A DNA stretch of 53,264 nucleotides. It comes from Phenylobacterium sp. (GTDB taxonomy: Bacteria > Pseudomonadota > Alphaproteobacteria > Caulobacterales > Caulobacteraceae). Under the pieces are notes generated by a model. The model searched no databases, had not been told where the DNA came from, and worked only from the letters and a program-made list of their open reading frames with translations. Both the position numbers and the translations under genes were made by a program. Positions 33,524 to 41,885 of this stretch are shown here, piece after piece; positions within the stretch are counted from its first letter, which is position 1, and each line of letters begins with the position of its first letter. The stretch lies in NCBI RefSeq assembly GCF_004297125.1, contig NZ_SCVD01000011.1:65286-118549 (forward strand), read 5' to 3'.

Positions 33524-33913
33524 TCAGGCGAACTTGCGGAACTCCGCCACGCGGGCGGAGTCGAAATACTCGTCGAGGCGGGTGATCCTGCCGTCCTTCA
33601 CCGCGCAGACGATGCAGGCGGGCAGAGCCAGGCGCTCGCCGTCATGCTTGCGGGTGCCGCGCAGGACGTGCTGCTGCACGAAGCCGCCGGGGAACACCTC
33701 GACGCGCCGGTTGTCGTACACGCGGTCGAGGATGCGGGTGACCATGCCGGCCAGGGTCTTCCGGTTGTCGTCCGGCCCCTGGATCTGCTCGTCGGTGTTG
33801 TGCCAGATCTCGGCGTCCGGGGCGTAGCAGGCCACCAGCCCGTCGATGTCGCCGGCCTCCACACAGTCGAAAAAGCGCTTGGCCAGGGCCCGCATCGCGG
33901 CGTCGTCGGACAT
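33524..33913 (-). CDS. SnoaL-like (NTF2-fold) protein
   Basis: 129 residues, one NTF2-like cone: MRALAKRFFDCVEAGDIDGL, YAPDAEIWHNTDEQIQGPDD and ITRLDEYFDSARVAEF. Members act as isomerases, cyclases or dehydratases on small ring substrates; the activity here is unknown. GAGGAGA precedes the ATG. Spacing of 15-17 nt from both neighbours places it in the MFS-SDR-GST operon. Confidence 0.85.
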   Translation of the reverse strand: MSDDAAMRALAKRFFDCVEAGDIDGLVACYAPDAEIWHNTDEQIQGPDDNRKTLAGMVTRILDRVYDNRRVEVFPGGFVQQHVLRGTRKHDGERLALPACIVCAVKDGRITRLDEYFDSARVAEFRKFA

Positions 33914-33928
33914 GACGGTCTCCTCTTC

Positions 33929-34663
33929 CTAGGCTTCGGGCTCGGTGTACGGCCGGCCCTGCATGTCGTGCTGGAACAGCTTCGCCCACTGCTCCGGGGT
34001 GACCGGCATCTTGCGCGAGCCGCTCTGGAGCTGGTGGTTGTCGGGCGGCACGTGGGCTCCCTGCCGGACGGCCGGCCGCTCGCCCACGCGGGCGAACCAG
34101 TCGGCCAGGGCGGGGTAGTCGGCGATGTCGATGTCGATGGCCCGCGCCGCGCGGATCCAGGACCAGCAGGCGATGTCGGCGATGGAGTATTCGTCGCCGG
34201 CCAAGTAAGGCGCTTCGGCTAGCCGCGCGTCCATCACGGAGAGCAGCCGCTTCGCCTCGGTGAGGTAGCGGTTGACTGCATAGGCCGGCGGATCGGGCGC
34301 ATAGCGGATGAAGTGGTGGGCCTGGCCATGCATGGGCCCCAGGCCGGACATCTGCCACATCAGCCACTGGTGGGCGCGGTAACGGGCGCGGGGCTCGGCC
34401 GGCAGGAGCCGGCCCGCCTTCTCGGCCAGGTAGATCAGGATCGCGCCGGTCTCGAACATCGGATAGGGCGGCCCGCCGCCGATCGGGTCGTGGTCGACGA
34501 TGGCGGGCGCGCGGCCGTTGGGGCTGATGGCGCGGAACTCGGGCGTGCGCAGGTCGCCGGCCAGCAGGTTGTAGGGAACGATCCGGTGCGGCAGCCCGGT
34601 CTCGAGCAGCATGATCGACAGCTTGTGGCCGTTGGGCGTGGGCACGAAGTGAAGGTCGATCAT
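33929..34663 (-). CDS. Nu-class-like glutathione S-transferase, paralog 1
   Basis: 244 residues. N-terminal thioredoxin fold MIDLHFVPTPNGHKLSIMLL with the Thr-Pro-Asn motif of Nu-class/YfcG-like enzymes, cis-Pro region RAPAIVDHDP, and C-terminal helical domain (QWLMWQMSGLGPMHGQAHHF). Start at 34663 overlaps the SDR stop by 4 nt. Nu-class GSTs act as glutathione lyases in lignin beta-ether breakdown in sphingomonads, but no LigE/LigF partner is seen here. A close paralog is at 37779-38492. Confidence 0.87.
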   Translation of the reverse strand: MIDLHFVPTPNGHKLSIMLLETGLPHRIVPYNLLAGDLRTPEFRAISPNGRAPAIVDHDPIGGGPPYPMFETGAILIYLAEKAGRLLPAEPRARYRAHQWLMWQMSGLGPMHGQAHHFIRYAPDPPAYAVNRYLTEAKRLLSVMDARLAEAPYLAGDEYSIADIACWSWIRAARAIDIDIADYPALADWFARVGERPAVRQGAHVPPDNHQLQSGSRKMPVTPEQWAKLFQHDMQGRPYTEPEA

Positions 34664-35553
34664 CGGCCGGTCACCACGTTCATGCGTCTGGCGCCATTGG
34701 CCGCGATCAGGCCGTCGATGTCGTCCCCGCCATAGTCGGGGTCGGCGGACTCTCCGAACGCCGCTAGGATCTCGGCGAACTGCGCCTCGGCCATCCGCTT
34801 CCATTCCGGGTGGGTGAAGACGAAGAACTCGCCGGCCTCGATGGCGCGGGCGACCCGCTCGCCGATCGCGGCGGGCGACATGCCGGAGGCCAGGATGCCG
34901 CTCATGTTCTGTGCGGTCTGGGCGGCGGCGCCCTGCTCGCCCGCCCCGGGCCGCAGCTTGGCGGTGGTGGCCACGATGTTGGTCGCCGACATGCCGGGAC
35001 AGAGGACGGAGAGTCCCACCCGGGTGTCCGCCAGCTCGTTGCGCAGCGCCATGGCGATGCCCAGGGTCGCGTACTTCGAGGAGATATAGGCCACCGAGAT
35101 CGGCGGCGGCACGATGGCGACCATCGAGGCGGTGATCGCCAGATGCGCGGGCTCGCCCGCGGCCTTCATGGGTCCCAGGAACGTTCGGCACGCGTAGAGA
35201 TGGGCGTGGGCGTTGACGGCGTAGGCCCAGCGCCAGACCTCGGTGTCGTAGGTCTCGAAGCCGCCCGAGCCGCCGCCGACCCCGGCGTTGGAGAACAGGA
35301 TGCGGACGTCGCCGAAGCGCACGGCCGCTTCGCCGGCGCGGGCCCACTCGGCCTCCTCCGCCACGTTGAGCTGCAGGCCGATGGCGTCGGCCCCCTCGGC
35401 GCGGAGTTCCGCCGCAGCGGCCTCGGCGCGGGCGCCCTCGATGTCGGCCAGGATCGGGCGTGCGCCGCGGGCGGCCAGGGCGCGGGCGGTTTCCAGCCCG
35501 ATGCCGCTGGCGCCGCCGGTGACGAAGGCGGTCTTGTCCTTGAGATCCTTCAT
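34660..35553 (-). CDS. Short-chain dehydrogenase/reductase, paralog 1
   Basis: 297 residues. NAD(P) motif TGGASGIG, NAG at about residue 90, catalytic Ser in ITASMVAIV and YxxxK in YISSK. GAGGA stands 6 nt before the ATG at 35553; the frame is open further upstream inside the MFS gene. A C-terminal extension (TTAKLRPGAGEQGAAAQTAQ onward) is longer than in classical SDRs. It would oxidize an alcohol or reduce a ketone. Overlaps the MFS and GST genes by 4 nt each. Confidence 0.9.
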   Translation of the reverse strand: MKDLKDKTAFVTGGASGIGLETARALAARGARPILADIEGARAEAAAAELRAEGADAIGLQLNVAEEAEWARAGEAAVRFGDVRILFSNAGVGGGSGGFETYDTEVWRWAYAVNAHAHLYACRTFLGPMKAAGEPAHLAITASMVAIVPPPISVAYISSKYATLGIAMALRNELADTRVGLSVLCPGMSATNIVATTAKLRPGAGEQGAAAQTAQNMSGILASGMSPAAIGERVARAIEAGEFFVFTHPEWKRMAEAQFAEILAAFGESADPDYGGDDIDGLIAANGARRMNVVTGR

Positions 35554-36866
35554 GCGGCGTCCTCGAGAACGGCCTTGGCGTCGCCGCCCACCACGCGAGA
35601 GACCGCGAGATAGCCAACCGACGCCAGCACGGCCACGGGCGTCACCCACAACAGGGCCACGCGCAGCGGGTCGGCCACGCCGCCGGCCGCCAAGGCGTCG
35701 CTGAGCATGCCGATGGCCAGGGGACCGCCGCCCAGGCCGACGATGTTGAAAGCCAGCAGGATCAGGGCGGTGACCGTAGCCCGCGCCGCCACCGGTGACA
35801 GGTTCTGAACCAGCGCCAGGGCCGGCGCGACGTAGATGGTGCAGAGGATCATCGGCACGGTCATCAGCGCCAGCGAGGTCTGCCAGTCAGGCGCCATCAC
35901 CGCGAAGGCGAGGGTCGGCGCGGTCAGCAGCATCGATATGCCCGGCACCCAGGCATAGGCCTTGATGCTGCGCTTGCCGGCCCAGTTCACCAGCGCGCCG
36001 CCGCCCCAGATGCCGATGCCGAAGCAGAGGCCCGCGGCGGGCCCGAACCACTTGGCCATCTCCGACAGCGGCATGTGCTGCACGCGCATCAGATAGGCGG
36101 GGATCCAGTTCAGCATGCCGTAGCTGACGAAGGCCGACACGCCGCTAGATATCAGCAGCAGACGCAGGGTGGGTCGCGACAGGAACAGCCGGAGCGTCGG
36201 CCCCAGCCGGGCCGCCTCGGGGTTCGGCGCGCGGACCGGCGCCGGATCCAGACCGCCCCGGACGGGCTCGCGGACGAAGATCGCCAGCAACGCCGCGGCG
36301 ACGACGCCGATGCCCGCGACCATGACGAACGCGCCGCGCCAGCCGAACTGCTCCGCCGCCCAGCCGCCGAGGCTGGCGCCGATGAACACGCCCAGGGGGC
36401 CGTTGCAGGTGAAGAGACCGATGATCGCCGGGCGCCGCTCGGGCGGATAGTAGTCAGCGAGGATCGAGAGCGACGGCGCCGTCCCGCCAGCCTCGCCGAC
36501 GCCCACGCCGAAGCGGGCGAGCGCGAGCTGCCAGAACGAGCCGGCGAAGGCGCAGGCGCCAGTGAAGCCGCTCCAGATCAGGCAGGCCGCCGCAACCAGC
36601 CGCACCCGGTGGACGCGGTCGGCCAGCATCGCCGCCGGCACGCCCATGATGGCGTAGAACAGCGCGAAGCTGAGGCCGGTCAGCAGGCCGAGCTGGGTGT
36701 CGCTGAGATGCAGTTCCTGGCGGATCGGCTCGGCGAGCACCGAGAGGATCTGGCGGTCGACGAAGTTCACCGTGCCAACGGCGGTGAGCAGCAGCAGGGC
36801 CAGGGTCCGGCCGGGTCGCGCCACGTCGCGCGGCGGGGTCAGAACGGCGGTGGCGGCTTGGTCCAT
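35550..36866 (-). CDS. MFS transporter, paralog 2
   Basis: 438 residues, 12 membrane segments, TLALLLLTAVGTVNFVDRQI in TM1 and GVPAAMLADRVHRVRLVAAA after TM2, same group as the transporter at 29242. First gene of the operon MFS-SDR-GST-SnoaL-CMD on the minus strand. A regulon B site lies 59 nt before its ATG, between it and the divergent SDR gene. Confidence 0.9.
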   Translation of the reverse strand: MDQAATAVLTPPRDVARPGRTLALLLLTAVGTVNFVDRQILSVLAEPIRQELHLSDTQLGLLTGLSFALFYAIMGVPAAMLADRVHRVRLVAAACLIWSGFTGACAFAGSFWQLALARFGVGVGEAGGTAPSLSILADYYPPERRPAIIGLFTCNGPLGVFIGASLGGWAAEQFGWRGAFVMVAGIGVVAAALLAIFVREPVRGGLDPAPVRAPNPEAARLGPTLRLFLSRPTLRLLLISSGVSAFVSYGMLNWIPAYLMRVQHMPLSEMAKWFGPAAGLCFGIGIWGGGALVNWAGKRSIKAYAWVPGISMLLTAPTLAFAVMAPDWQTSLALMTVPMILCTIYVAPALALVQNLSPVAARATVTALILLAFNIVGLGGGPLAIGMLSDALAAGGVADPLRVALLWVTPVAVLASVGYLAVSRVVGGDAKAVLEDAA

Positions 36867-36925
36867 GTCTCTCCCAACGGCGCCGTTCCGCGCCTTGCGG
36901 GCACCCTAAAACGGCGCCCCTCAGT

Positions 36926-36940
36926 GTCAATCAAGTTTAC
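36926..36940. promoter_or_regulatory. Regulon B operator, GTCAA-TCAAG-TTTAC
   Basis: Nine of 10 arm matches to GTCAA-N5-TTGAC. It lies in the 130-bp divergent region, 59 nt from the MFS start and 56 nt from the SDR start, so one site could serve both. Related sites: 40857, 41819, 46546. Confidence 0.55.
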
Positions 36941-36996
36941 GGTTTGCTCGCCAGCGCGCTAGGCTGTCCGCAACGAAGAAACGGGAGCCGAACGCC

Positions 36997-37782
36997 ATGG
37001 ATATCGAAGGCAGGACCTGCGTCGTGACCGGCGCCGCGGCCGGCATCGGAAGGGCCTCCGCCCTGGCTTTCGCCGCCCGGCGCGCCAACGTCATCCACAT
37101 CGCCGACGTGGACGAGCCGGGGATGGCCGAGACCGCCCGATTGATCGACGACCTGGGCCTCCAGACCCGCGCGAAGACCTGGATCGTGGACCTTGCCGAC
37201 CTCAGGGCGCTGCAGGCGTGGATGGCCGCCCTCGCGGACGCGGGCGGCTATGACGTGCTCTACAACAATGCCGGAGTCGTCATGGGCGAGCCCCAGTTTC
37301 CCGAGGCGCCGGTTGAGCGCCTGGAGTGGATCATCGACGTGAACCTCACCTCGGTGGTCGCGGCGAGCCAGATCGCCGCCCAGGCGATGCGCGACCGCGG
37401 CGGCGGCGTGATCGTGAACACCGTCTCGACCGTGGCGCTGGGCAAGGGATTCTCGGACGTGATGTACGCAACGACCAAGGCGGGGGTGATGATGTTCACC
37501 CGGAGCTGCGCGGGTCTGAAGGAGAGCTGGAACGTCCGCGTCTGCGGCGTGCTGCCGGGCCTGACCCGGACGCCGATCCTGAAGAAGACCGGCGCCGACG
37601 GCGACTATGCGCCCTGGATGGCGCCGATCCTGGCCAACAACGCGATGTGCATGCCGCAGGACATCGCCGACGCCGTGATCGACATGGTCGAGGACGACGG
37701 CCTGCCGGGCGGCGACTGGGTGGCCGTGCGCCACATCGACGGCAAGATCGAACGCCAGTGGGGACATGACGAGGGCGGCTAG
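36997..37782 (+). CDS. Short-chain dehydrogenase/reductase, paralog 2
   Basis: 261 residues with TGAAAGIG, the NNAG motif (LYNNAGVV), the catalytic Ser in NTVSTVALG and YATTK. GGGAG precedes the ATG. It is transcribed alone, divergent from the MFS operon, and its stop overlaps that of the convergent GST gene by 4 bp. A role in the same pathway as the neighbouring genes is inferred from the shared operator. Confidence 0.9.
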   Translation: MDIEGRTCVVTGAAAGIGRASALAFAARRANVIHIADVDEPGMAETARLIDDLGLQTRAKTWIVDLADLRALQAWMAALADAGGYDVLYNNAGVVMGEPQFPEAPVERLEWIIDVNLTSVVAASQIAAQAMRDRGGGVIVNTVSTVALGKGFSDVMYATTKAGVMMFTRSCAGLKESWNVRVCGVLPGLTRTPILKKTGADGDYAPWMAPILANNAMCMPQDIADAVIDMVEDDGLPGGDWVAVRHIDGKIERQWGHDEGG

Positions 37783-38492
37783 ACCTCGCTGCTCTTGAGC
37801 ATGTTCTCGCCGAACAGGTTGGACCATTCCTCCGGCGTCAGGGCGGGGCGCAGGCTGGAGAGGTTGGGGGCGTTCCTGACCTCTGTGCCGCGCATCACCG
37901 CCGGCCGCTCGCCCACCGCGGCGAACCAGCGGCTGATGTTGGCATAGGGCTGCAGGTCCATCGCGATGGCGCGGGTCGCGCGAACCCAGGGCCAGGCGGC
38001 CATGTCTGCGACGGAGTACTCCTCCGCCAGATAGTCGGCCTGACCCAGCCGGCGCTCCAGCACGGCCAGCAGGCGGCGCGCCTCGTTGGTGTAGCGGGCG
38101 ACGCCGTAGTCCTGGCCCTCGGGGGCGTAGCGGATGAAATGGTGCGCCTGGCCGTGGGAGGGGCCGAGACCCGACATCTGCCACATCAGCCACTGCATCG
38201 CGAGCGAGCGGCGACGGGGCGCGCTGGGCATGAACGCGCCGCCGGTCTTCTCGGACAGGTAGAGCAGGATCGCGCCCGACTCCATGACCGCGAAGGGCTC
38301 GCCGCCTCCGATCGGGTCATGGTCGACAATGGCCGGCAACCGGCCATTGGGGTTCACCTGCCGGTATTCCGGCGTCAGGTGGTCGCCCTTCAGCATGTCG
38401 TAGGGGATCAGCCGGTAGGGGAGGCCGGTCTCCTCCAGCATGATGCTGACCTTGTGCCCGTTGGGCGTCGGCACGAAGTGGACGTCGATCAT
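37779..38492 (-). CDS. Nu-class-like glutathione S-transferase, paralog 2
   Basis: 237 residues, closely similar throughout to the GST at 33929-34663 (VPTPNGHK, PNGRLPAIVDHDPIGGGEP, QWLMWQMSGLGPSHGQAHHF, IRYAP). The Thr-Pro-Asn motif is kept. It begins 61 bp after the TonB receptor stop on the same strand with no visible operator of its own, so it is probably co-transcribed with that receptor. Confidence 0.87.
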   Translation of the reverse strand: MIDVHFVPTPNGHKVSIMLEETGLPYRLIPYDMLKGDHLTPEYRQVNPNGRLPAIVDHDPIGGGEPFAVMESGAILLYLSEKTGGAFMPSAPRRRSLAMQWLMWQMSGLGPSHGQAHHFIRYAPEGQDYGVARYTNEARRLLAVLERRLGQADYLAEEYSVADMAAWPWVRATRAIAMDLQPYANISRWFAAVGERPAVMRGTEVRNAPNLSSLRPALTPEEWSNLFGENMLKSSEV

Positions 38493-38553
38493 GGGCGCCC
38501 TCTATTGACCGAGCGGCGGACGCCTCTGGTGCGAGGTGCCCGCCTTTCTCGAG

Positions 38554-40776
38554 TTAGAACTTCAGGCCGGCCTCGACGGCGATGCTGCGGGTCTCCTCGA
38601 GGTAGAGGATCGCCCGCGGCGCGGCCGTGATCGGGGCGGGCAGGTTGAAGGCGCTGCCGGTGGTCAGTTCGTCGTTCAGGTTCTTGCCGACCACGGCGAC
38701 GTGCCAGCGCTCGTCCATCGGCCCGTACTGGATCCGGGCGTCCAGCTTGGCATAGCCCTTCTGGCGGCCGTACAGCGGGCTCTGGTTGTCGCTGTCGAAG
38801 TACTTCGAGCGCCCGTGCAACGCGATCGTGGTGTCCAGCGCCATGTCGTTGGCGAACTCGAACCGATAGTGGCCCTGGGCGCTGAAGCTGAACTTCGACG
38901 TGTAGGGAAGCGGCGCGCCCTTGATGTTGTTGGCCGCGATGCTGGCCGGGACCGCCGGATTGCATTCCGTGATCGGCTGCGTCGCCAGGCAGGCCGCGCC
39001 AGGATAGTCGTCGTACTTGGCGTCCTGGTAGGCGGCCGCGAACGTGAAGTCGAAGCCGCGGAACGGATAGAAGGCCGCCGAGCCTTCGACGCCCTTCGAG
39101 CTGGCGTTGGCCGCATTGCCCGTCTGGTAGGCCGAGATGGTCGGATTGTAGACCGAGACCTGCAGATCCTTGAAGCTGGTGTCGTAGACCGAGACGTTCA
39201 GCACCACGCGGCCGTCGGCCAGGGTCGACTTGATCCCCGCCTCGATGTTTTCCGACTTCTCGGGCTTGTAGGCGAAGGTCGCGTTTGTCGTGCCGTAGGT
39301 GTTCGAGACGAAACCGCCCGACTTCGAGCCGCGTCCATAAGTGGCGTAGACCATAATCTGCGGGGCGATGTCGTATTGCAGCGTGACCGACGGGTCCCAG
39401 TTGTCCTCGCCGTTGATCTTGCCGTTGGCCACGGTGTTGACCGGGCGCAGGGCGAATGGGCCGTACAGGAGCTTGCCGTAGAAGTGGCCGCGCTTGTCGG
39501 TGGAGGTGTAGCGCAGGCTGCCCACCACCCGCAGGTCGTCGGTAACGTGGTAGGTTCCCTGGCCGAACACCGAGAACGACTGGCTGCGCTGGCGGAATTC
39601 CGTGTTGAGCAGGCCGAAGTAGTTCAGCGACGCGATGTTGAAGCCGCCGAGCTGCGTCAGCTGGTAGAGCGCGGTGTCGTAGTAAGCGCCGACGACGTAC
39701 TCGAACTTCCTGCCGGTCGGCGACAGCAGCCGGACCTCCTGAGACCACTGGCGGAAGTGCTCGGGATAGCTGTTGTAGACGCTGTTGGGCGTGACCCCGC
39801 CGGTGGGGATGCTCTGGTCGAAACCGTTGATGATGTTCGACCGGAAGAACGAGTAGCCGGTCACCGACGTCAGGGTGAACTCGCCGATCGACAGGTTGCC
39901 GGTGCCGGACACCAGCCAGGAGGTGGCCTCCGTGCCTTCCGGGCCGAGGGCCGACTGGGCCAGATAACGCGTCTTGTGCGGGTCCTGGCCGCTGGTCAGC
40001 GGGCTGGAGACGGTGAGGCCTCCCTTGACCTGCCGGTCGCTGTATTCCGCCTTGAGCGTGTAGTCGAAGGTGTCGGTGGGCGCGAAGCGCAGGGTCAGGC
40101 GGGCCAGGGCCATCTTGTTGCCCGGGTCGTCATGGCCGGTCGCCAGGTTCTTGATGTAGCCGTCCTGGTCGACGAGCTTCACCGCCAGGCGCGCGCCCAC
40201 CGTGTCGCTAATCGGGCCCGAGACGTAGCCCGACACTTCCGGGCCTTCGAGGTTGAAGTTGTAGAGGGCGGTCACGCCGCCCTCGAACGACGACGTCGGG
40301 CCGGCCGAGACGATGCTGACGGCGCCGGCCGGGGTGTTCTTGCCGAACAGCGCGCCCTGCGGACCACGCAGCACTTCCACCCGCTGCAGGTCGAAGAACG
40401 GCGCCTGGGCCTGGCGGTTACGACCGGCGTAGACGCCGTCCATGTAGAGGCTGACGGCCTGGTCGAACGAGAAGTTGGCCGGGGGCGAGCCGAAGCCCCG
40501 GATATAGATGGTGTCGTTGCCGGCGGTGGTCTCGACCGAGACGTTCGGCGTGAACTTCACCATCTGCTTGAAGTCGTTGGTGGCGAAGTCGGAGAGCTTC
40601 TCGCCGGAGACCACCTCCATCGAGATCGGCACGTCCTGCAGCTTCTCGGCGCGCTTCTGGGCGGTGACGACCACTTCGCCCAGCGTCGGCTGAACAACAT
40701 CGGCCTCGGCGGCCATGGCGGAGCCTGCGCACAGGCTCACAAGCATCGTGGTGGAAAGTAGCATCCGGGCGATCAT
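38554..40776 (-). CDS. TonB-dependent outer-membrane receptor, paralog 2
   Basis: 740 residues: signal peptide (MIARMLLSTTMLVSLCAGSA-MAAEA), TonB box region LGEVVVTAQKR, plug (NDTIYIRGFGSPPANFSFDQ, VEVLRGPQGALFGKNTPAGA) and a barrel ending in VEAGLKF. The start at 40776 has GAGGGG 8 nt upstream and begins the signal peptide. A regulon B site lies 80 nt upstream. It differs strongly from the receptor at 30645, so the two may take different substrates. Confidence 0.93.
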   Translation of the reverse strand: MIARMLLSTTMLVSLCAGSAMAAEADVVQPTLGEVVVTAQKRAEKLQDVPISMEVVSGEKLSDFATNDFKQMVKFTPNVSVETTAGNDTIYIRGFGSPPANFSFDQAVSLYMDGVYAGRNRQAQAPFFDLQRVEVLRGPQGALFGKNTPAGAVSIVSAGPTSSFEGGVTALYNFNLEGPEVSGYVSGPISDTVGARLAVKLVDQDGYIKNLATGHDDPGNKMALARLTLRFAPTDTFDYTLKAEYSDRQVKGGLTVSSPLTSGQDPHKTRYLAQSALGPEGTEATSWLVSGTGNLSIGEFTLTSVTGYSFFRSNIINGFDQSIPTGGVTPNSVYNSYPEHFRQWSQEVRLLSPTGRKFEYVVGAYYDTALYQLTQLGGFNIASLNYFGLLNTEFRQRSQSFSVFGQGTYHVTDDLRVVGSLRYTSTDKRGHFYGKLLYGPFALRPVNTVANGKINGEDNWDPSVTLQYDIAPQIMVYATYGRGSKSGGFVSNTYGTTNATFAYKPEKSENIEAGIKSTLADGRVVLNVSVYDTSFKDLQVSVYNPTISAYQTGNAANASSKGVEGSAAFYPFRGFDFTFAAAYQDAKYDDYPGAACLATQPITECNPAVPASIAANNIKGAPLPYTSKFSFSAQGHYRFEFANDMALDTTIALHGRSKYFDSDNQSPLYGRQKGYAKLDARIQYGPMDERWHVAVVGKNLNDELTTGSAFNLPAPITAAPRAILYLEETRSIAVEAGLKF

Positions 40777-40856
40777 CGCCGTTTCCCCTCTTGATCTCGA
40801 TATCGGCGTTCTGTTGGTCGAACGTTGCGGAATATCTGCGCTGGTGCGCACAAAGT

Positions 40857-40871
40857 GTCAATTTACTTGAC
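40857..40871. promoter_or_regulatory. Regulon B operator, GTCAA-TTTAC-TTGAC
   Basis: Perfect 5-bp arms, 80 nt before the ATG of the second TonB receptor. Same motif as at 36926, 41819 and 46546. Confidence 0.65.
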
Positions 40872-40931
40872 GGTCATGAACCGTCGCGGAAGAACCTCTA
40901 CGCCAGGTCGTGGCGGCGTCCATTTCGCCTT

Positions 40932-41042
40932 TCAGTAGTTGTGGATAGCGAAGAAGGCCTTGCGCGGGTGGCGCTTGCGATCGGGCGTGGGACGCAGGCC
41001 GAGCAGTACATCCGCGCCTTCCTGGTTGGGCGTCGGGCGCAT
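40932..41042 (-). CDS. Small ORF of 36 residues directly behind an operator
   Basis: The 344 bp between the TonB receptor and VOC genes hold two operators and this ORF. On the minus strand the palindrome TTAGTAATCTAA is followed after two bases by ATG (41042), opening a 36-codon frame that begins MRPTPNQEGADVLLGLRPTP and ends FFAIHNY. Third-position G+C is high. A start this close to an operator, with no room for a ribosome site, fits a leaderless mRNA. It has a repeated RPTP and many Arg/Lys; no family is recognized. Confidence 0.45.
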   Translation of the reverse strand: MRPTPNQEGADVLLGLRPTPDRKRHPRKAFFAIHNY

Positions 41043-41044
41043 AA

Positions 41045-41056
41045 TTAGATTACTAA
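41045..41056. promoter_or_regulatory. Regulon A operator, TTAGATTACTAA
   Basis: Nine of 10 matches to TTAGANNTCTAA. It lies 2 nt before the ATG of the 36-residue ORF (minus strand), and 269 nt before the TonB receptor start. Confidence 0.6.
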
Positions 41057-41120
41057 GTGTTTCTGTCAATCGCCTCCCGCGCGGTGGGCGCCGTAGCGGG
41101 AGGGACGCCAGGGGCCGGCG

Positions 41121-41750
41121 CTACTTCGCCGTTTCGAGGGTCCGCTCGTCGTTCTCGGCGAGCAGTGTCTCGGCCTTCAGGACAACGGGCCGTGACTTCT
41201 TGCCCTCGGCGTCCACGGCTTCGTGAGCGACGTCCCGCTCGGTGAACCCGGTGTGCGTCCAGGATGCGAACTCCAGCATCACCCCGTCCGGATCCCAGAA
41301 GTAGACCGAGCGGACGAAGACGTCGTCATGCAGTTCGGAGGCGACCTGTGTCTCGGAGTTGTCGTGGTTGAGCACCTTGCCGAGCTTGACGCCCTTGGCC
41401 TTCAGCTTCTCGACATACTCATCGAACTTCTCGGCGGGGATATTGAAGGCGATGTGGTTCATCGAACCATGGGCCGAACGGATGTCGCCGCCGCCGGGCA
41501 GGTCGGCCGGAGCCGATACGCCAGGCACGGCCTCCGGCGCCCCAGGAAACCAGAAGAAGGCCAGCGAATCGCCGTTGCCGATGTCGAAGAAGAAATGCTG
41601 GCCGCGGCCGCTGGGCAGGTCGAGCGTCTTGACCAGCGGCATGCCCAGCACGTCGCGGTAGAACTCCACCGTCTTGGCCATGTCCTTGCAGACCAGGGCC
41701 AGGTGGTTGACGCCGCGGATGTCGAATTCGCGGTTGATTGGGGTGGCCAT
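41121..41750 (-). CDS. VOC-family dioxygenase-like protein
   Basis: 209 residues with VOC motifs GVNHLALVCKDMAKTVEFYR, FFFDIGNGDSLAFFW, SMNHIAFNIP and YFWDPDGVMLEFASWTH, which supply His, His and Glu as potential metal ligands. GGAGGA precedes the ATG at 41750. It could be a ring-cleavage or lyase enzyme; the reaction is unknown. A regulon B site lies 68 nt upstream. Confidence 0.84.
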   Translation of the reverse strand: MATPINREFDIRGVNHLALVCKDMAKTVEFYRDVLGMPLVKTLDLPSGRGQHFFFDIGNGDSLAFFWFPGAPEAVPGVSAPADLPGGGDIRSAHGSMNHIAFNIPAEKFDEYVEKLKAKGVKLGKVLNHDNSETQVASELHDDVFVRSVYFWDPDGVMLEFASWTHTGFTERDVAHEAVDAEGKKSRPVVLKAETLLAENDERTLETAK

Positions 41751-41818
41751 GACGTCCTCCTGCCGAGCGCTTAGCCCGATCATCGTTCGCTACAATTAAA
41801 CGCCCCTCGGAGCATGAC

Positions 41819-41833
41819 GTCAATTTGATTGAC
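41819..41833. promoter_or_regulatory. Regulon B operator, GTCAA-TTTGA-TTGAC
   Basis: Perfect arms, extended to CGTCAA/TTGACG by one base on each side. 68 nt before the VOC gene and 30 bp from the regulon A site of the divergent kinase operon, so both regulators meet in this spacer. Confidence 0.68.
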
Positions 41834-41862
41834 GCTTCAGGCTCGCGCTGGACCGCCGTCGC

Positions 41863-41874
41863 TTAGAGTTCTAA
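41863..41874. promoter_or_regulatory. Regulon A operator, TTAGAGTTCTAA
   Basis: Ten of 10 matches to the consensus. It ends 11 nt before the GTG chosen for the kinase gene. Confidence 0.7.
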
Positions 41875-41885
41875 CTATCCACACC

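Noticed and set aside
38551..38566. TTAGAACTTCAG as a further regulon A site
   Set aside because: It is the stop codon and last codons of the TonB receptor, and the second arm matches TCTAA poorly.
41829..41885. Upstream start for the kinase gene at 41829
   Set aside because: It would make both the regulon A site and part of the regulon B site coding, and the added residues are not kinase-like.
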